64,000 bases of DNA from Lachnospiraceae bacterium (GTDB taxonomy: Bacteria > Bacillota > Clostridia > Lachnospirales > Lachnospiraceae), in the NCBI GenBank assembly GCA_022793065.1, contig JAAWCE010000027.1:1-64000 (forward strand). Direction: 5' to 3'. The notes beneath the pieces were generated by a model. It saw only the letters and a list, made by a program, of their open reading frames with translations. It did not search any database and was not told where the DNA came from. The first letter of the stretch is position 1, and each line of letters opens with the position of its first letter. Positions 60,631 to 64,000 of the stretch are shown here, piece by piece. The position numbers and the translations under genes were made by a program.

Positions 60631-61494
60631 ATGGAAAAGGCAAAGGTTTATTTTACCAAAGAGATTACGCCGGAGGCTATGATTCGTCTCTATGAGGCTA
60701 TGGGGATAAAACTTCAGGGCAAAGTGGCCGTAAAGCTACATTCCGGTGAGGTGGGAAATCAGAATTTTCTGCGGCCGGCGTTTATGAAGCCCATGGTTGA
60801 TTATGTTAATGGAACCATAGTGGAATGTAATACAGCATATGAGGGAAAACGAAATACCACAAAGGAGCATTGGGAGACAATGAAACTTCATGGTTGGACA
60901 GAGATTGCGGATGTGGATATTCTGGATGAGGAGGGAGAAATAACACTGCCCGTACCGGAAGGACGCAGAATCAGGCAGAACTTTGTGGGAGAACACATTG
61001 AAAGATATGATTCCATGCTGGTGTTATCTCATTTTAAGGGACATCCCATGGGGGGATTTGGAGGAGCGTTGAAAAATATTTCCATTGGACTTGCATCTTC
61101 CCATGGTAAAGCATTTATTCATGGTGCGGGTAAGGTGGAAGAAATATGGACTTCCGATCATGATTCTTTCCTGGAATCCATGGCGGATGCCGCCAAATCA
61201 ATCATGGAGTATTTTGGGGGAAAGATTGTATTTATCAATGTGATGAAAAATATGTCTGTTGACTGCGACTGTTGTGCCGTTGCCGAGGACCCGGCTATGG
61301 CGGATGTGGGTATTTTGGCGTCTGCGGACCCTACGGCGCTGGACCAGGCATGCCTTGATTTGGTGTATGCTTCAGAAGATCCGGGAAGAGATCATTTACT
61401 GGAACGAATTGAATCCAGAAACGGTGTCCATACCATAGAAGCGGCCGCGCAAATAGGGGTTGGGAGCAGAGAATATGAGTTGGAGACTATATAG
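60631..61494 (+). CDS. DUF362 domain protein
   Basis: VAVKLHSGEVGNQNFLRP, LSHFKGHPMGGFGGALKNISIGLAS. Confidence 0.85.
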   Translation: MEKAKVYFTKEITPEAMIRLYEAMGIKLQGKVAVKLHSGEVGNQNFLRPAFMKPMVDYVNGTIVECNTAYEGKRNTTKEHWETMKLHGWTEIADVDILDEEGEITLPVPEGRRIRQNFVGEHIERYDSMLVLSHFKGHPMGGFGGALKNISIGLASSHGKAFIHGAGKVEEIWTSDHDSFLESMADAAKSIMEYFGGKIVFINVMKNMSVDCDCCAVAEDPAMADVGILASADPTALDQACLDLVYASEDPGRDHLLERIESRNGVHTIEAAAQIGVGSREYELETI

Positions 61495-61608
61495 GTGGAA
61501 GCGTGTCCATGCGTATTGTGCCTGTGGAATGTAAGAATACAGAAGGAAAAAGAATGGGCTGCCCTATTGGGGGTAGCCCGCAAATATGATATTGTGAGGA
61601 GCTGCAGT

Positions 61609-62055
61609 CTATTTCAGCTCGGAACCAGAGTAGCCGGCGTATTTCTCTTCGCAGTATTTACAGCGATAAATTTCCTTTTTGGTGTCTGCCAGGTAGAAAA
61701 TATGCGGCAGTTCCTGCTCAATAGAAGTGATACATCGTGGGTTGTGACATCGGATTACATTTTTAATCTGTTTGGGCAGCGTAAGCTCTTTCTTTTCCAC
61801 GATTTCACCATTTTTAATTACATTTACGGTGATGTTGTGGTCAATCAGGGCCAGTACATCAAAATCCAACATGTTAATATCACATTCTACTTTCAATATG
61901 TCTTTTTTCTCCATTTTATTGCTGCGGGCGTTTTTAATAATAGCCACAGTGCAATCCAACTTGTCCAATTGTAAAAGATAATAAATGTCCAAACTTCGCC
62001 CGGCTTTAATGTGATCAAGCACAATACCTTCTTCCAGTCTACCTACATTCAACAT
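61609..62055 (-). CDS. pyrI: Aspartate carbamoyltransferase regulatory subunit
   Basis: Zn-binding Cys set in CHNPRC...CKYC, allosteric-domain sequence; follows pyrB. Confidence 0.92.
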   Translation of the reverse strand: MLNVGRLEEGIVLDHIKAGRSLDIYYLLQLDKLDCTVAIIKNARSNKMEKKDILKVECDINMLDFDVLALIDHNITVNVIKNGEIVEKKELTLPKQIKNVIRCHNPRCITSIEQELPHIFYLADTKKEIYRCKYCEEKYAGYSGSELK

Positions 62056-62141
62056 AATTTTACCTTCCTGTGCGCTTCATAAGAGGGGACAAACACTCTT
62101 CTTTGCACGTATCAATCAACATTTTAAAGTTTACTTTCAGC

Positions 62142-63056
62142 TTAACGGTCCTTTCCCAAAAGTGTCAGTATCAGCGCCATTCGCACATAGACGCCATACT
62201 GTGCCTGTTTGAAATATACGGCTCTTGGGTCGTCGTCCACTTCTACGGATATTTCATTCACCCTGGGAAGGGGATGAAGTACCAGCATATCCTTTTTGGC
62301 CAATGCCATTTTGCTTACATTCAAAATATAAAAATCTTTCAGTCTGACATAATCTTCTTCGTTAAAGAAACGTTCCTTCTGTACTCTGGTCATATACAAC
62401 AAATCCAATTCCGGCATAATCTGTTCCAGACGAATGACTTCTTCATAGGGAATTTCCTGTTCCCTGAGCATGTCAGTGATATAATCCGGTACCCGAAGTT
62501 CTTCGGGGGAAATGAATACAAAACGAATATTGTCATAGCGCACCAGGGCGTTGATCAGGGAATGAACGGTGCGGCCAAATTTTAAATCACCGCACAGGCC
62601 AATGGTGAAATTTCCCAATCTTCCCTTCAGGCTGCGTATGGTGAGCAAATCCGTCAAAGTCTGGGTGGGATGCTGGTGGCCGCCGTCGCCGGCATTGATT
62701 ACTGGAATGGAAGATTTCTCTGAAGCAACCATAGGGGCCCCTTCCTTTGGATGGCGCATGGCACAGATATCCGCATAACATGATATGATGCGGATGGTGT
62801 CGGATACGCTTTCGCCTTTGGAAGCAGAGGAAGAAGCGGCGTCGGCAAATCCGATGACTCTTCCTCCCAGCCTGGTCATTGCGGACTCAAAGCTCAGGCG
62901 CGTGCGTGTGCTGGGTTCGTAGAAACAAGTGGCAAGGATATTGCCTTCACAAGCGTGGGCATAGTTTTGGGGATTTCGTTCAATATCATTTGCCAAATCG
63001 AAAAGTCTGTCCAACTCTTGGGTTGTGAAATCAAGCGGACTCATTAAATGTCTCAT
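62142..63056 (-). CDS. pyrB: Aspartate carbamoyltransferase catalytic subunit
   Basis: [45 protein letters not shown]. Confidence 0.97.
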   Translation of the reverse strand: MRHLMSPLDFTTQELDRLFDLANDIERNPQNYAHACEGNILATCFYEPSTRTRLSFESAMTRLGGRVIGFADAASSSASKGESVSDTIRIISCYADICAMRHPKEGAPMVASEKSSIPVINAGDGGHQHPTQTLTDLLTIRSLKGRLGNFTIGLCGDLKFGRTVHSLINALVRYDNIRFVFISPEELRVPDYITDMLREQEIPYEEVIRLEQIMPELDLLYMTRVQKERFFNEEDYVRLKDFYILNVSKMALAKKDMLVLHPLPRVNEISVEVDDDPRAVYFKQAQYGVYVRMALILTLLGKDR

Positions 63057-63084
63057 GTGGATACCTCCTGATGTGTTCCGTTCT

Positions 63085-63113
63085 CAAAAAAAGTCGAAGA
63101 ATAATCTTCGACT
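63085..63113 (-). terminator. Terminator downstream of nitroreductase (minus strand)
   Basis: agtcgaaga-ataa-tcttcgact; minus strand followed by T-run. Confidence 0.8.
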
Positions 63114-63122
63114 AAAGATATG

Positions 63123-63662
63123 TTATGACTGGTAAGATAATAAATCTTCGACGGTTTTGCGTCTAGGTGCGTTTGGGGTCTCATCCGGATAACCGATGGG
63201 AATCAAAGCGATGAGTTCTCTGTCTTCAGGAATTTCCAACAGTTCTGCGGCGTCTTTCTCGTCATACAGACCTAAGATAACGGTGCCAAGACCCTGTTCG
63301 TAAGCGGACAGACAAAAAGCTTCACTGGCTACGCCCGCATCGTACATCTGCCATCCGCTGCCTTTCGGAGTGGAAAAAGAACCGTCTCTTTCATAGCCGC
63401 TGCGTCCTTTTACTATGGTGATTGCAATAACCATGGGCGCATTTTCAATGATGGTTCCATTGCCTGGGTAAAGTTTGGTGCATTTGGCAAGCGCAGCTTT
63501 TTTGTCTCCCTCCACAGCAATGTAACGGGTAATCTGCGTATTCTTCCAACTGGGCGCATAAGAAGCCGTTGTCACAATTTGCGCGAGCACTTCATGGGGA
63601 ACTGGCCGATTGGCAAATTTACGGATACTTCTGCGTTCTCTGATACATTCGTTTGCAGTCAT
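63123..63662 (-). CDS. Nitroreductase family protein
   Basis: ECIRERRSIRKFANRPVP, ASYAPSWKNTQ; start likely 63662. Confidence 0.92.
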   Translation of the reverse strand: MTANECIRERRSIRKFANRPVPHEVLAQIVTTASYAPSWKNTQITRYIAVEGDKKAALAKCTKLYPGNGTIIENAPMVIAITIVKGRSGYERDGSFSTPKGSGWQMYDAGVASEAFCLSAYEQGLGTVILGLYDEKDAAELLEIPEDRELIALIPIGYPDETPNAPRRKTVEDLLSYQS

Positions 63663-63891
63663 TTTCTCAACCTCCTGAACCGTTTTTTCTATGATACCAT
63701 GTATGGGCTTTTGTTTCAAGAATTTGTTTGGAAATGTTGTTTTAAAGATGGGAAAGAAAATAATTTACAATTTTTCCCTATAAAACATATAAAAATATGT
63801 AGAAAATTTATGTAAAGTGTTGTACAATAAAATTGATGTACTCAGCAAAATGCAATGGAATGATATGAAAAATGAAAAGAGAGGAGTTAAA

Positions 63892-64000
63892 ATGATGGAA
63901 AGAAGAAAATCAAAGGGGTTGAGAATGAAATTGCTTCTGCTGACAATAGTACCGATTGTATTAGTAGGGGTGATTTTGTTTTTAATCAGTGCCGGTTCCA
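63892..64000 (+). CDS. N-terminus of a membrane protein, probably a methyl-accepting chemotaxis protein (truncated by window end)
   Basis: aggag RBS, MMERRKSKGLRMKLLLLTIVPIVLVGVILFLISAGS basic + TM. Confidence 0.5.
   Translation, partial: MMERRKSKGLRMKLLLLTIVPIVLVGVILFLISAGS

Noticed and set aside
62070-62585. 171-aa plus-strand ORF opposite pyrB
   Set aside because: Antisense shadow of the conserved pyrB C-terminal half.
1-64000. Mobile element, prophage, or defence island
   Set aside because: No transposase, integrase, phage structural, restriction or toxin-antitoxin genes recognised; the SNF2 helicase is of the widespread clostridial SWIM type and has no defence neighbours.

Overview
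The window reads as a chromosomal segment of a spore-forming Clostridia, most likely Lachnospiraceae (inferred from gene content and order plus protein style; no search was run). It is almost entirely core genome. In order it contains: lgt; a dcw-type cell wall/division cluster (mraZ, rsmH, ftsL-like, two class B PBPs, mraY, murD, ftsW/spoVE, murA, ftsQ/divIB, ftsZ); a sporulation block (spoIIGA, sigE, vanZ-like, nrdR, ylmC/ymxH, sigG, SpoVB/MATE-like flippase); a cysteine desulfurase; an HD-GYP protein; a BceRS-like two-component system; a SWIM/SNF2 helicase; a 760-aa cNMP-binding-domain protein; a 1417-aa acyl-CoA dehydratase activase fusion; a rhomboid-like/zinc-ribbon protein; a truncated sigma-like protein; an M16C peptidase; a DUF4349 lipoprotein; era, a YqzL-like ORF and recO; a lipoprotein; glyS; a J-like/TPR protein plus an HscC-like Hsp70; a PHP phosphatase; gap, pgk and tpiA; a VanRS-like two-component system; a DUF362 protein; pyrB/pyrI; a nitroreductase; and the start of a probable chemotaxis receptor. 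I saw no transposase, phage, CRISPR, rRNA or tRNA. The best candidates for under-described biology are: the degenerate J-domain/TPR protein beside an HscC-like Hsp70; the neighbouring rhomboid-like (probably protease-dead) zinc-ribbon protein and sigma-like protein lacking region 4; the RS-like 60-bp tandem repeat in a division PBP; the 760-aa cNMP-sensor protein; and non-coding structures, namely a spoIIG-type promoter with 21-bp spacer and Spo0A box, an in-frame 51-bp duplication of the pgk 3' end, a periodic repeat array between gap and pgk, and a large inverted repeat at 32.2 kb. I found no convincing new defence or mobile system.
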